Assembly (NCBI RefSeq): GCF_011927695.1
Contig: NZ_JAATJE010000001.1
Span: 1,178,001-1,242,000 of the forward strand
Direction of reading: 5' to 3'
Length of the DNA stretch: 64,000 bases
From: Sphingomonas jejuensis
GTDB taxonomy: Bacteria > Pseudomonadota > Alphaproteobacteria > Sphingomonadales > Sphingomonadaceae
Both the position numbers and the translations under genes were made by a program. Under the pieces are notes generated by a model that saw only the letters and a list, made by a program, of their open reading frames with translations, was not told where the DNA came from and searched no databases. Below are positions 25,928 to 35,126 of the stretch, piece by piece. How positions within the stretch are numbered: position 1 is the stretch's first letter; every line of letters begins with the position of its first letter.

Positions 25928-28453
25928 ATGGGTTACAAGACGGCTTTGCGGCGCTGGGCGCTGTGCGGAACGATGTTCGCGGCGCTTGCCGCTCCCCTGC
26001 CCTCCGCGGCGCAAACGAGCGAGGCCGAGATCCGCGCGAGCATCGCGCCGGCGGCGCGGGTGCATCCGGAGATCTGGCCGCAGGCGAACTGGCCGTTCCA
26101 GCGCGACGCCGCGATGGAAGCGCGCATCGATGCGCTGATCGCGCGCATGACGATCGAGGAGAAGGTCGGCCAGCTGGTCCAGGCCGACATCGGCAGCGTC
26201 ACTCCCGAAGAGGTGAAGCGCTACAACCTCGGATCGGTCCTGAACGGCGGCAACAGCGGCCCTTATGGCGACGAATATGCCGGGCCGGATCGCTGGCTGG
26301 CGCTTGCCGACGAATTCTATGACGCGTCCGTCGACACCAGCGACGGCGGTGTCGGCATACCCGTGATCTGGGGCACGGACGCCGTGCACGGGCACAGCAA
26401 TGTGGTGGGCGCGACGCTGTTCCCGCACAATGTCGGCCTGGGTGCCGCGCACGACCCCGCGCTGATGCGGCGGATCGCCGAAGCGACGGCCGTGGAGATC
26501 CGGGTGACCGGCCAGGAGTGGACCTTCGCGCCCACCATCACGGTGCCGCAGGACGTGCGGTGGGGCCGCGCCTATGAAGGCTACTCATCGGACCCCGCGC
26601 TGGTGCAATCCTATGTCGGCGAGTTCATCCGCGGCCTTCAGGGCGAGCCGGGTGCAGGCGCGATCCTGGCAGGGCCGCACGTGCTTGCGTCCACCAAGCA
26701 CTTCCTGGCGGACGGCGGCACCTTTGAAGGGCGCGACCAGGGCGATGCGCGCATCACGGAGGAGCAGCTCCGCGACATCCATGGTCGCCCCTATCTGGCC
26801 GCGATCGATGCCGGCGTGCAGACGGTGATGGCAAGCTTTTCGTCGTGGAACGGCGAAAAGGTGACCGGCCACCCCGGCCTCCTCACGGATGTGCTGAAGG
26901 AGCGGATGGGCTTTGGCGGCTTCATCGTGTCCGATTGGAACGCGCACGGCCAGGTGACGGGATGCACCAACGCCACCTGCCCCCGAGCCGTGAACGCGGG
27001 CCTGGACATGTACATGGCGCCCGACAGCTGGCGGCAGATCCATGACAGCCTGCTCGCCCAGGCGCGCGACGGCACCGTGCCGGCGGAGCGGCTGGACGAC
27101 GCCGTCCGGAACATCCTGCGCGTGAAGATGCGGGCCGGTCTGTTCGAGGCGGGGCGCCCCTCCTCCCGCCCCTTGTCCGGGGACTATGACCGGCTGGGCA
27201 GCGCCAATCACCGTGCGATCGCGCGCGAGGCGGTGCGAAAGTCGCTGGTCCTGATCAAGAACGAGGGATCTGTGCTGCCGCTGCGTCCGGGCGCCAACAT
27301 CCTGGTGGCAGGCGACGGCGCCGACGACGTCGCCCGTCAATCGGGTGGCTGGACGCTCACCTGGCAGGGCACGGGCATCCCCGACGGCAAGTTTCCCGGC
27401 GCGACCTCGATCTGGAACGGCATCGAGCAGGCCGTGGCCGCTGGCGGCGGACGCGCCACCCTGTCTGCCGACGGGCGCTATAGCGGCGCCAAGCCCGATG
27501 CCGCCATCGTGGTGTTCGGCGAGACGCCCTATGCGGAGTTCCAAGGCGACATCGCCACCCTGCAGCTGAAGCCGGAGCTGCGCGCGCCGCTGGAGACGAT
27601 GCGGCGCCTGAAGGCCGAAGGCGTTCCCGTGGTGGCGGTGTTCCTGAGTGGACGGCCGCTCTGGATGAACGAGTGGCTGAACGCCTCGGACGCGTTCGTC
27701 GCGGCCTGGCTGCCGGGATCGGAAGGCGGTGGCGTGGCCGACGTGCTGTTCCAGCGCCCGGCGGGCGGCGTCGCCCATGATTTCACCGGCAGCCTGTCCT
27801 TTGCCTGGCCTGCAACCGCGAATGCGACGGGTCCGGTGCTGTTCCCGCTCGGCTATGGCCTCAGCTATGCCGAGGGCGGGACGGTGCCGCGGCTGCCGGA
27901 GGATGCGGGCGTCGCGGAGACCGCGGCGAGCGGCGTGTTCTTCGACCGCGGCGTTCCATCCGCTGCGCATTCTCTTCAGATCACCGATGGCGCCGCCGAC
28001 ATCACGCGGATCACCACCGTTCCGGCAACCGTGCTGCGCGGCCGGGTGCAGGTGACCTCGACCGACCATGTGGTCCAGGAAGGTGCCCGCCGGTTCGCGA
28101 TCCGCGGCGGCGGGCCCGCGGTTGTCGAGGTGACGGCGCCCGGTGGCGACTGGACCCGCGAGGCGAACGGCGACAGCAAGTTGACAGCGCGCATCCGGCT
28201 CGATGCCGCCCCCACCCGCGAGGTGTTCCTGGGGCTTGGCGATGAGCGGGTTTCGCTGGGCCGGATGGAGGCCTTCCGGCCCGGTCAATGGACAACCGTC
28301 GGCATCGACCTGAAGTGCTTCGGCCGGCTGGGCGCCGACCTTGCTAACGTGTCCGCGCCGTTCCGCCTGTCCACCGACGGCGATCTGACCTTCAGCCTGG
28401 CACGCGTCGCGCTTGGCTATGACGCCGAGACGGTGGTGCGCTGCCCGGAGTGA
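25928..28453 (+). CDS. Secreted glycoside hydrolase family 3 beta-glucosidase
   Basis: An exported enzyme of about 841 aa that removes beta-linked glucose from the non-reducing end of glucans. It has a signal peptide (about 1-26, ending PSAAQ), the GH3 N-terminal TIM barrel with MTIEEKVGQLVQADI, HVLASTKHFLADGGT and the nucleophile site IVSDWNAHG (Asp336), a GH3 alpha/beta sandwich domain with KSLVLIKNEGSVLPLRPG, and a C-terminal galactose-binding-like beta-sandwich from about residue 650. Three ATGs lie at 25922, 25925 and 25928; I use the last, six bases after GGGG. Related enzymes are exo-1,3/1,4-beta-glucosidases. It could act on the local EPS or on plant glucans; the cluster does not decide this. 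Confidence 0.9.
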   Translation: MGYKTALRRWALCGTMFAALAAPLPSAAQTSEAEIRASIAPAARVHPEIWPQANWPFQRDAAMEARIDALIARMTIEEKVGQLVQADIGSVTPEEVKRYNLGSVLNGGNSGPYGDEYAGPDRWLALADEFYDASVDTSDGGVGIPVIWGTDAVHGHSNVVGATLFPHNVGLGAAHDPALMRRIAEATAVEIRVTGQEWTFAPTITVPQDVRWGRAYEGYSSDPALVQSYVGEFIRGLQGEPGAGAILAGPHVLASTKHFLADGGTFEGRDQGDARITEEQLRDIHGRPYLAAIDAGVQTVMASFSSWNGEKVTGHPGLLTDVLKERMGFGGFIVSDWNAHGQVTGCTNATCPRAVNAGLDMYMAPDSWRQIHDSLLAQARDGTVPAERLDDAVRNILRVKMRAGLFEAGRPSSRPLSGDYDRLGSANHRAIAREAVRKSLVLIKNEGSVLPLRPGANILVAGDGADDVARQSGGWTLTWQGTGIPDGKFPGATSIWNGIEQAVAAGGGRATLSADGRYSGAKPDAAIVVFGETPYAEFQGDIATLQLKPELRAPLETMRRLKAEGVPVVAVFLSGRPLWMNEWLNASDAFVAAWLPGSEGGGVADVLFQRPAGGVAHDFTGSLSFAWPATANATGPVLFPLGYGLSYAEGGTVPRLPEDAGVAETAASGVFFDRGVPSAAHSLQITDGAADITRITTVPATVLRGRVQVTSTDHVVQEGARRFAIRGGGPAVVEVTAPGGDWTREANGDSKLTARIRLDAAPTREVFLGLGDERVSLGRMEAFRPGQWTTVGIDLKCFGRLGADLANVSAPFRLSTDGDLTFSLARVALGYDAETVVRCPE

Positions 28454-28510
28454 TGAAAAACCGTCAGCACGGTTGACGGAGCAGACGCTAAGCTTGTTCA
28501 GAGGATCGGC

Positions 28511-31249
28511 ATGGTTCTGCTGCTCCTCCTCGCCCTTGTCGGCAGCATCACGGTGCCGCTGGTCGCGCGGGTGGTGGGACGCGGCGCGGGATTAATCATC
28601 GCGCTGTTCCCGATCGCCCTCCTGGCCGGGTTCGTGCGGATGGCCGACACGGTCGAGCGCGGCTGGGTGCGGGGCGAAGGCATCAACTGGGCCACGTCGA
28701 TGGGCGCGGACCTGACCTTCCGGCTGGACGGCTTCTCCTTCCTGTTCTGCCTGCTGGTGACGGCGATCGGTGCGCTCGTCATCGTCTATTCGGGCGCGTA
28801 CCTGACGGGAAAGCCGCGGGCGGAGCGAACGCGCTTCTTCACGCTCATCCTCTTGTTCATGACGGCCATGCTGGGCGCCGTCCTGGCCGAGAACCTGCTG
28901 GTGCTCGCCACCTTCTGGGAGGCGACGTCGATCCTGTCCTTCCTGCTCGTGGGCTTCGACAATCGCTCGGCCCGATCACGGCGCGCGGCGCTGATGGCGT
29001 TGCAGGTGACGGCGGGCGGCGGCCTCGCCCTTCTGGCCGCGGTGCTGATGATCGGGGAGGTCGTCGGCAGCTTCTCAATGGCGGAAGCGGTGGAGCGCGC
29101 GTCCGAGATCGCGGCGCATCCGCTCGGCGCGCCCATCATCATCTGCCTGATGCTCGCGGCCTTCACGAAATCCGCGCAGGTCCCGTTCCACTTCTGGCTG
29201 CCCAACGCCATGCAGGCGCCGACGCCGGCATCGGCGTTTCTCCATTCGGCAACGATGGTGAAGCTTGGCATCTACCTGCTCGCCCGCTTCGAGCCGGTGG
29301 TGGCGTCGGTGCCTTGGGGGCGGACGACAATCATCGTCGTGGCATGCGTGACGATGCTGGTGGCGTCGCTGCAGGCGCTGCGAGCGGAAGGGTTCAAGTC
29401 CGCGCTGGCTTATTCGACAATGGCGTCGCTCGGCATCCTGATGCTGCTGGTCGGGCTCGATGGTCCGCAGGCAACGGTTGCGATGATCGGCTTCCTGTTC
29501 AGCCATGCCATCTACAAGGCAGCGCTGTTCTTCTGCGCAGGATCGGTGCTGCACGCGACGGGCAGCCAGTCCCTCCGTTCGCTGGGCGGCCTGTATCGCT
29601 TTCTTCCTTACACCGCGCTGGCGACGATCGGCGCCAGCCTGTCGATGGCGGGCATCCCGCCCTTTCTGGGTTTTATCTCGAAGGAGTTTCTGTTCCAGGC
29701 ACAGCTGGAGAGCAGCTGGGACATCACGCCGCTTGCCATCGCCGTCCTGGTCAATGCCGTGATGGTCGGCGTGGCCGCCGTGGTGACGCTGCGTCCCTTC
29801 TTCCTGGGGCACGGCAAGGTGACGTCGGTCAAGCACCGTGAGACGCCGTCGCTGGTGGCGCCGCCGCTGATCCTTGCGCTGGCAGGCCTCACCATCAGCC
29901 TCAATCCGGACTGGATCACGCGGGTCGCGCTGCGACCGGCGGTGGCAGCGGTTTACGGGCGAGCGGTCGAGGTCGAGATCGAGGTGTGGCACGGCATCAC
30001 GCCGATGCTGCTGCTGTCGATCGTCGTCGTGTCGATCGGCGCGCTGATCGCCCGCTACTGGAAGGCGATCCATATCCGCCTGAACGGGCTTGAGCGGTTC
30101 GAGACGCATGCGCTGGAGCGGCGGTGGGACCTGTTGCAGGCGTCCGCCACACGCGGCGCGCGGATCGTCAGCCGCTGGCTGCAGAACGGGCAGTTGCCCG
30201 ATTATCTGCTCGCCTGTCTCGTCGGCGCATCCGTTCTGATGGGCGCTGCCCTCTGGGCGGCCGGCGCCTTGCCACGGATGCCGGCGGACGTGCCGTGGCG
30301 CTGGGACGCGGCAGCCGTCGCGGTGATCGGACTAGCCGGGGCGATCGCGGCGACACGCGCGAGCACGCTTGTCTCGGCGATGATCGCGGTGGGGCTGACC
30401 GGATTTGCCGCCGCGATCGGCTTTCTGCTGAACGGCGCGCCGGACCTGGCGCTGACGCAGTTCACGGTCGAAGCGCTGCTGGTCGTGCTCCTGACCGCCC
30501 TGCTGCTAGCGGTGCCGCTGGCGACGCCACCCACCCGCAGTCGCGAACGCGGCTGGCTGGACAGCGCGGTGGTGATCCTGTTCTCCGCATTGCTGCTGGT
30601 TGCGGTGATCGACATGGCCGGCGCCGATCCGGTGCGCCGCGCGTCCGATTTCTTCGGCGAGGCGAGCTACATCGCGGCCAAGGGGCTGAATGTGGTAAAC
30701 GTCATCCTTGTCGACTTCCGCGGGTTCGACACCTTGGGTGAAACGGTGGTGATCGCGCTGGCGGCACTGTTGGGTCGATCCCTGCTCGGCCAGCGGGGGC
30801 GCCTTGACGTCGCGCCGGAGCGCGAGCGGGAGCGCCACCTGATCCTAACGCTGACCGCGCGTCCTTTTGCGGTGCTGCTGGGGATCATCGCGGTCGTGCT
30901 GCTGTTGCGGGGGCACGACCAGCCCGGAGGCGGCTTCGTGGGCGGGCTGGTCGCGGCGCTCGCCTTTGCCGTGCTGTCGCTGTCCGAAGGCCCGACCGCG
31001 ACCGAGCGCACATTGAGGGTGCCGCCGATGGGGCTGGTCGGAGCCGGACTGCTGCTGTGCTTCGGCAGCGGGCTTTTGGCCATGGCGGGCGGCGCGCCGT
31101 TCCTCACCCACCTGTGGTGGGAGCCGACGGTTGCCGGCATCGACCTGAAGCTCAGCACCACGATCGTCTTCGATCTTGGCGTGATGCTGGTGGTGGTGGG
31201 CACCGTCCTGTCCTTCCTGTTCGGTCTGCAGCGGGAGGCGGCGCGGTGA
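28511..31249 (+). CDS. mrpA: Mrp Na+/H+ antiporter subunit A fused to B (MnhAB/PhaAB)
   Basis: A 912-aa inner-membrane protein. Residues about 1-500 are the NuoL-like MrpA core with many helices, including FWEATSILSFLLVGFDN, FHFWLPNAMQAPTPASAFLHSATMVK (the quinone-oxidoreductase-like block, given here in parts) and FSHAIYKAALFFCAGS. After further helices, residues about 770-905 match MrpB (DQPGGGFVGGLVAALAFAVL). MrpA-MrpB fusions are known from PhaAB systems. The complex exchanges cytoplasmic Na+ or K+ for H+ and supports alkali and salt tolerance. Its stop overlaps the GTG start of mrpC (GTGA), beginning a chain of six coupled genes. Confidence 0.92.
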   Translation: MVLLLLLALVGSITVPLVARVVGRGAGLIIALFPIALLAGFVRMADTVERGWVRGEGINWATSMGADLTFRLDGFSFLFCLLVTAIGALVIVYSGAYLTGKPRAERTRFFTLILLFMTAMLGAVLAENLLVLATFWEATSILSFLLVGFDNRSARSRRAALMALQVTAGGGLALLAAVLMIGEVVGSFSMAEAVERASEIAAHPLGAPIIICLMLAAFTKSAQVPFHFWLPNAMQAPTPASAFLHSATMVKLGIYLLARFEPVVASVPWGRTTIIVVACVTMLVASLQALRAEGFKSALAYSTMASLGILMLLVGLDGPQATVAMIGFLFSHAIYKAALFFCAGSVLHATGSQSLRSLGGLYRFLPYTALATIGASLSMAGIPPFLGFISKEFLFQAQLESSWDITPLAIAVLVNAVMVGVAAVVTLRPFFLGHGKVTSVKHRETPSLVAPPLILALAGLTISLNPDWITRVALRPAVAAVYGRAVEVEIEVWHGITPMLLLSIVVVSIGALIARYWKAIHIRLNGLERFETHALERRWDLLQASATRGARIVSRWLQNGQLPDYLLACLVGASVLMGAALWAAGALPRMPADVPWRWDAAAVAVIGLAGAIAATRASTLVSAMIAVGLTGFAAAIGFLLNGAPDLALTQFTVEALLVVLLTALLLAVPLATPPTRSRERGWLDSAVVILFSALLLVAVIDMAGADPVRRASDFFGEASYIAAKGLNVVNVILVDFRGFDTLGETVVIALAALLGRSLLGQRGRLDVAPERERERHLILTLTARPFAVLLGIIAVVLLLRGHDQPGGGFVGGLVAALAFAVLSLSEGPTATERTLRVPPMGLVGAGLLLCFGSGLLAMAGGAPFLTHLWWEPTVAGIDLKLSTTIVFDLGVMLVVVGTVLSFLFGLQREAAR

Positions 31250-31620
31250 TCCTCCTTTATGCCCTGGTCGGCGCCGGCGTGGTCGGGTGCGCGCTCCACA
31301 TGATGCTTTCACGCAATCTGGTGCGGCTGCTGCTCGGCGTTTCCCTTCTGTCCACGGGCGTGAACATCCTGCTGTTCGTGGCTGGCGGCATGGGGAACCG
31401 GCAGCCGCCGTTGATCCGTGCGGGCGAGACGCAGCTTGGCGACAGCGCCGATCCGCTCACCCAGGCGCTGATCCTGACTGCGATCGTGATCGGCTTTGCG
31501 CTGACGGTGGTGTTTGCCGCCTTTGTGCTGCGCGCCTGGCGAACAGAGCGCACGGTCGACGGCCGGGCGGTGGACGCTGCCGAACGCCTTGGCCTGCCGC
31601 GGCAAGAGGATGACGCGTGA
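31246..31620 (+). CDS. mrpC: Mrp Na+/H+ antiporter subunit C
   Basis: A 124-aa NuoK-like subunit with three membrane helices. It has LHMMLSRNLVRLLLGVSLLS and a PLTQALILTAIVIGFALT segment with the conserved Pro and Ala/Glu-type membrane positions of the family. Start GTG at 31246 overlaps the mrpA stop. The stop overlaps the GTG of mrpD. It is part of the membrane module of the Mrp complex. The longer open frame upstream (from 31057) is antisense-free but belongs to the mrpA region in another frame. Confidence 0.9.
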   Translation: MILLYALVGAGVVGCALHMMLSRNLVRLLLGVSLLSTGVNILLFVAGGMGNRQPPLIRAGETQLGDSADPLTQALILTAIVIGFALTVVFAAFVLRAWRTERTVDGRAVDAAERLGLPRQEDDA

Positions 31621-33104
31621 GCGACGGTGCGCTGCTGATCGCGCCCGTGCTGATCCCCTTGATCGGCGCCGCCGTCGCCATGCTGCTGCGGAACCGCCCG
31701 GACGCGGCGCGGATCACCGGCGGTGTCGCGATCGCCGTGATGACGGTGGCATCCATGCTGCTGCTGTCGCGCGTGGTGGGCACGGGCGTGCTGCCCGTCA
31801 TGCGCTTCGGCGGCTGGCCGGCCGGCTTCGCCGTCAGTTTCGTCGGCGACACACTGGCGGCGCTGCTGACGCTGGTTACCGGGCTGGTCGGCACGGCGGC
31901 GGCGCTGTTCGCGCATGCCGACGTGCGTGCGCGGCGCCGCCGTGCCGGCTTCGATGCCATGCTGCTGGCGCTGCTGGGATCGGTCAACGGTGCGTTCCTG
32001 ACCGGCGATCTTTTCAACCTCTATGTGTGGTTCGAACTCGCGCTGGTCGCCGCGCTTTCGCTGATCACGATCGATCGGGCGCGCGCGGCGATCGATGGCG
32101 CGATCCGCTATGCCACCCTGTCGATCGCGGGGGCGAGCCTGATCCTCCTGGGCGTCGGCCTCGTCTATGGCAGCACCGGCACGCTCGACCTCGCCACGCT
32201 CGGCGCGATCCTGGGCGACCAGCCGCCGGTGCCCGCCACCGCAGTGGCGGGCGCGCTGATGCTCGCCGGCTTCGGGCTGAAGGCGGGGCTGGTGCCGTTC
32301 CACAGCTGGCTGACGGCATCCTACCACAGCGCCCCCATTGCCGTGTCGGCAGTGCTGGCCGGCTTGCTGACGAAGATGGGCTTCTATGCCCTCATGCGGG
32401 TGATGGTCGCGGTCTACGGCATCGGCGCGGAGGGAAGCGGCGGCGCCATGTATGAGCCGATGCTGGCAACGATCGCGATCCTGACCATGGTCGGCTGCGC
32501 GCTGGCCGCGCTCGGCCAGACCGACATGCGGCGCATCCTGGCGTGGCACGTCATCGCCCAGGTGGGTTACATGGCGATGGGTCTTGCGGTCGCCACCCGC
32601 GCCGGGCTGATCGCGGCAATCTTCTACATGGTGCATTCCATGCTGGTGCAGGCCAACCTCTTCCTCGGCGCCGGCGTGATCCACCGGGCGACCGGCAGCT
32701 GGGGATTGCGGCGCGCCGGCGGCACCATGCGCACCAACCCGAGCTTCGCGCTGCTGTTCGCCGTGCCTGTGCTGTCACTCGCCGGGATCCCGCCCTTGTC
32801 CGGTTTCTGGGCGAAGATCACCGTTATCCGTGCAGGCCTCGGCGACGGCGCCCTGATGCTGGTTCTGGCGGCGTTCGGCGCGGCGATGCTGACCATCGTC
32901 TCCATGGCGGCTTTCTGGTCGGAAGCGCTGTGGAAGGCGCCGCCGCGTGGGCACCGGACGCGGCCCGTGCCGGCCGCGATGCTGTGGGGCATGGCGGTTC
33001 TGTCGGTCGGGACAGTCGCCATTTCCCTCCAGCCGCACCGGCTGCTGGCGCTGGCGCAGCTGAGCGCAAGCGCACTGACCATGAACGTGGGCGGTGCACG
33101 ATGA
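31617..33104 (+). CDS. mrpD: Mrp Na+/H+ antiporter subunit D
   Basis: A 495-aa NuoM/NuoN-like antiporter subunit with about 14 helices. It has LFNLYVWFELALVAALSLIT, LKAGLVPFHSWLTASYHSAP (proton-channel block), IAQVGYMAMGLA and FYMVHSMLVQANLF. The Lys, Glu and His residues in these blocks are those used for proton translocation in the family. Starts at GTG 31617 inside the end of mrpC. It ends with an ATGA overlap to mrpE, so all subunits are expressed together. Confidence 0.92.
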   Translation: MSDGALLIAPVLIPLIGAAVAMLLRNRPDAARITGGVAIAVMTVASMLLLSRVVGTGVLPVMRFGGWPAGFAVSFVGDTLAALLTLVTGLVGTAAALFAHADVRARRRRAGFDAMLLALLGSVNGAFLTGDLFNLYVWFELALVAALSLITIDRARAAIDGAIRYATLSIAGASLILLGVGLVYGSTGTLDLATLGAILGDQPPVPATAVAGALMLAGFGLKAGLVPFHSWLTASYHSAPIAVSAVLAGLLTKMGFYALMRVMVAVYGIGAEGSGGAMYEPMLATIAILTMVGCALAALGQTDMRRILAWHVIAQVGYMAMGLAVATRAGLIAAIFYMVHSMLVQANLFLGAGVIHRATGSWGLRRAGGTMRTNPSFALLFAVPVLSLAGIPPLSGFWAKITVIRAGLGDGALMLVLAAFGAAMLTIVSMAAFWSEALWKAPPRGHRTRPVPAAMLWGMAVLSVGTVAISLQPHRLLALAQLSASALTMNVGGAR

Positions 33105-33436
33105 GGCTGATCCGCAAGGCCGCCGCGCTCGTCACGCTGGCCGTGGTGTTCGCCTGGGACCTGGTGCGATCGTCGGCGCAGGTGACCGCGATCGTGCTGC
33201 AGCCGCGCGCGCGGCATCACCCAAAGATCGTGGCCGTCCCGACCGTGCTGGAGAAGGACTGGAGCGTCGGCACGTTGGCCTACCTCACCTCCCTGACGCC
33301 GGGGTCGACCTGCCTCCACGTGTCGGAAGATCGCCGGCTGCTCTACATCCACATGCTGGACGCGCCCGACGAGCAGGCGGCGATCGCCAAGTTCCAGAGT
33401 CACTATGAAATCCGGCTGAGGATCCTAGAGCGATGA
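33101..33436 (+). CDS. mrpE: Mrp Na+/H+ antiporter subunit E
   Basis: A 111-aa subunit. One or two N-terminal helices (LVTLAVVFAWDLVRSS) are followed by the MrpE signature TLAYLTSLTPGSTCLHVSED and RLLYIHMLDA. MrpE is needed for full activity but is not itself a proton channel. The start ATG overlaps the mrpD stop, and the stop overlaps the mrpF start. Confidence 0.9.
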   Translation: MRLIRKAAALVTLAVVFAWDLVRSSAQVTAIVLQPRARHHPKIVAVPTVLEKDWSVGTLAYLTSLTPGSTCLHVSEDRRLLYIHMLDAPDEQAAIAKFQSHYEIRLRILER

Positions 33437-33708
33437 TCGCCTCTTCCGTCCTGGCTGCCGTGCTGGGCATCGTCTTGTCCGTTGCGCTGGCGCTGACCGC
33501 GTGGCGGATGGTCGTGGGGCCGACCTTTGCCGATCGCTTCGTCGCGCTGGACATGCTGACCGCGCTTGCCGTGGCGTTCGGCGTGCTGGCGGCGGTGGCG
33601 ACCGGCCGGAGCGCCTTTCTCGACGTCGGCCTCGGCATTTCGATCATCAATTTCGTTGCGACGATTGCCTTTGCGACCTTCCTTGAGCGCCGGGGGACAA
33701 GCGAATGA
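33433..33708 (+). CDS. mrpF: Mrp Na+/H+ antiporter subunit F
   Basis: A 91-aa subunit with three helices. It contains the family block VVGPTFADRFVALDMLTALA with its conserved Asp residues, and a final FLDVGLGISIINFVATIAFA helix. It overlaps both neighbours by four bases. Length is normal for MrpF/PhaF. Confidence 0.9.
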   Translation: MIASSVLAAVLGIVLSVALALTAWRMVVGPTFADRFVALDMLTALAVAFGVLAAVATGRSAFLDVGLGISIINFVATIAFATFLERRGTSE

Positions 33709-34076
33709 TCGGCCAGCTGTTCCTGATCGCGGGAGCCGCCCTGCTGCTGGTCGCAGCGGTCGGCCTGCTTCGCCTGACCGACCCGTTCCAGCGGATGCAT
33801 GCCGCCACCAAGGCGGGAACACTGGGGGTGGCGCTGATGCTGATCGGCGCGATCCTGATCGACGATGTGGCGCGCACCTCCACCGGATTGTTCACGATCC
33901 TGTTTCTGCTCCTGACGCTGCCGGTGGGCGCGCAGCTGCTGGGCCGCGCCGCCTATATGTCGGGCGCGACACTGGACCAGATCGAGTGCGACGATCCGCT
34001 GGCCGGCGTGCTTGACCGCCAGCAGGCGCCGCTGTCCGAACGTCTGGACGGCACGGAGCCGGAGGAACAGCGATGA
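33705..34076 (+). CDS. mrpG: Mrp Na+/H+ antiporter subunit G
   Basis: A 123-aa subunit with three helices and the MrpG signature LLRLTDPFQRMHAATKAGTLG. The C-terminal cytoplasmic tail is longer and polar. It closes the Mrp set (AB, C, D, E, F, G). Its stop overlaps the ATG of the DUF72 gene, so that gene is read with the operon. Confidence 0.9.
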   Translation: MIGQLFLIAGAALLLVAAVGLLRLTDPFQRMHAATKAGTLGVALMLIGAILIDDVARTSTGLFTILFLLLTLPVGAQLLGRAAYMSGATLDQIECDDPLAGVLDRQQAPLSERLDGTEPEEQR

Positions 34077-34822
34077 GCGACAGGATCAGGTCGGGAACCG
34101 GTGGGTGGACGTTCCCGCCGTGGCGCGGGCCCTTCTACCCTGCCGGATTGCCGCACGCGCGCGAGCTGTCGCATGCGGCGACGCGCCTGACCGCCATCGA
34201 GATCAACGCGACCTTCCACCGGCTGCAAGCGCCCAAGAGCTTCACCAAATGGCATGACGAGACGCCGGCCGACTTCGTTTTCGCAGTGAAGGCATCCCGG
34301 TACGCCACCAACCGGCGCGACCTGGGCGAAGCGGGGGAGTCGATCGCGAAGTTCATGGATCAGGGACTGACGGAGCTTGGTGACAAGCTGGGACCGATCC
34401 TGTGGCAGCTGGCGGCGACCAAGCGGTTCGATGCGGACGAGGTCGCCCGCTTCTTCGACCTGCTGCCGCGCAGCCTGGCCGGTCGGCCGCTGCGCCATGC
34501 GGTGGAGGCGCTGCACGAAAGCTTCGCGGATGATCGCTTCCGCGCGATGGCCCGGGCGGCGGACATTGCCATCGCGCATGTCGAGGCCGACGGCGGCGGC
34601 GCCATCGGCCAGCCGGCGCGCGATTTCGCCTACGCCCGCTTCAAGCAATCGCGTGAGGACGTTCCAACGGGATATGACGAGGCAGGATTGGACCGGGTCG
34701 AGAGCCTCTGCCGCGAATGGTCGGATGGTGGGCAGCGAGACGTGTTCGCCTTCTTCATTGCGGGCGACAAGGTCCGAGCCCCGGCAGCTGCCGAGGCGCT
34801 GATCGCCCGGGTGGGCGCCTAA
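34073..34822 (+). CDS. DUF72 (YecE-like) family protein
   Basis: A 249-aa TIM-barrel-like protein. It has the family start RSGTGGWTFPPWRGPFYP, TAIEINATFHRLQ, FVFAVKASRYATNRRDL and LGPILWQLAAT, and ends in a DVFAFFIAGDK segment. Family members are widespread but the function is unknown; a nucleic-acid or metal-related role has been suggested for relatives. Coupling to mrpG by a 4-bp overlap is not expected from family knowledge and probably reflects operon crowding. The end meets the next minus-strand gene. Confidence 0.85.
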   Translation: MSDRIRSGTGGWTFPPWRGPFYPAGLPHARELSHAATRLTAIEINATFHRLQAPKSFTKWHDETPADFVFAVKASRYATNRRDLGEAGESIAKFMDQGLTELGDKLGPILWQLAATKRFDADEVARFFDLLPRSLAGRPLRHAVEALHESFADDRFRAMARAADIAIAHVEADGGGAIGQPARDFAYARFKQSREDVPTGYDEAGLDRVESLCREWSDGGQRDVFAFFIAGDKVRAPAAAEALIARVGA

Positions 34823-35046
34823 CGCTTCAGCGCCGAGGCGAGCAGCACGCCCGCCGATGCCTGCAGGACGCCGTAAAGCCGCCGCCGCGTCGGGTGCTTG
34901 TGGAATGGACGGACGAGCAGGTCGACCGCTGTGACGTCCGACCGCCACAGCTTCACGTGACGTTTGGGCTGCAGCACGCCCAGCAGGCCGTCGCCGATCA
35001 TGAACACCGCCGCCATCTCGGCCGCGCGCTTCACCGCAAGGTTCAT
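34819..35046 (-). CDS. Small conserved-looking hypothetical protein
   Basis: A 75-aa protein when started at the ATG 35046 (GGAG upstream on the minus strand); the frame is open to 35106 with other ATGs. It has a hydrophobic MAAVFMIGDGLLGVLQP segment that may be a membrane helix, a central WRSDVTAVDLL stretch and a second weak hydrophobic helix (GVLQASAGVLLASAL). I do not recognise the family. It overlaps the DUF72 stop by four bases tail to tail and is divergent from priA. Confidence 0.5.
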   Translation of the reverse strand: MNLAVKRAAEMAAVFMIGDGLLGVLQPKRHVKLWRSDVTAVDLLVRPFHKHPTRRRLYGVLQASAGVLLASALKR

Positions 35047-35126
35047 CGTTTCGTTCTCCATCATCACGCCAACGCATGGCGCGCGGGATGATTCCATCGG
35101 CATCAATGCCCAGCTAGGGACCTGTC

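Noticed and set aside
28459-28479. Inverted repeats after the GH3 gene
   Set aside because: Two overlapping 6-bp stems without a T-run; too weak to call a terminator.
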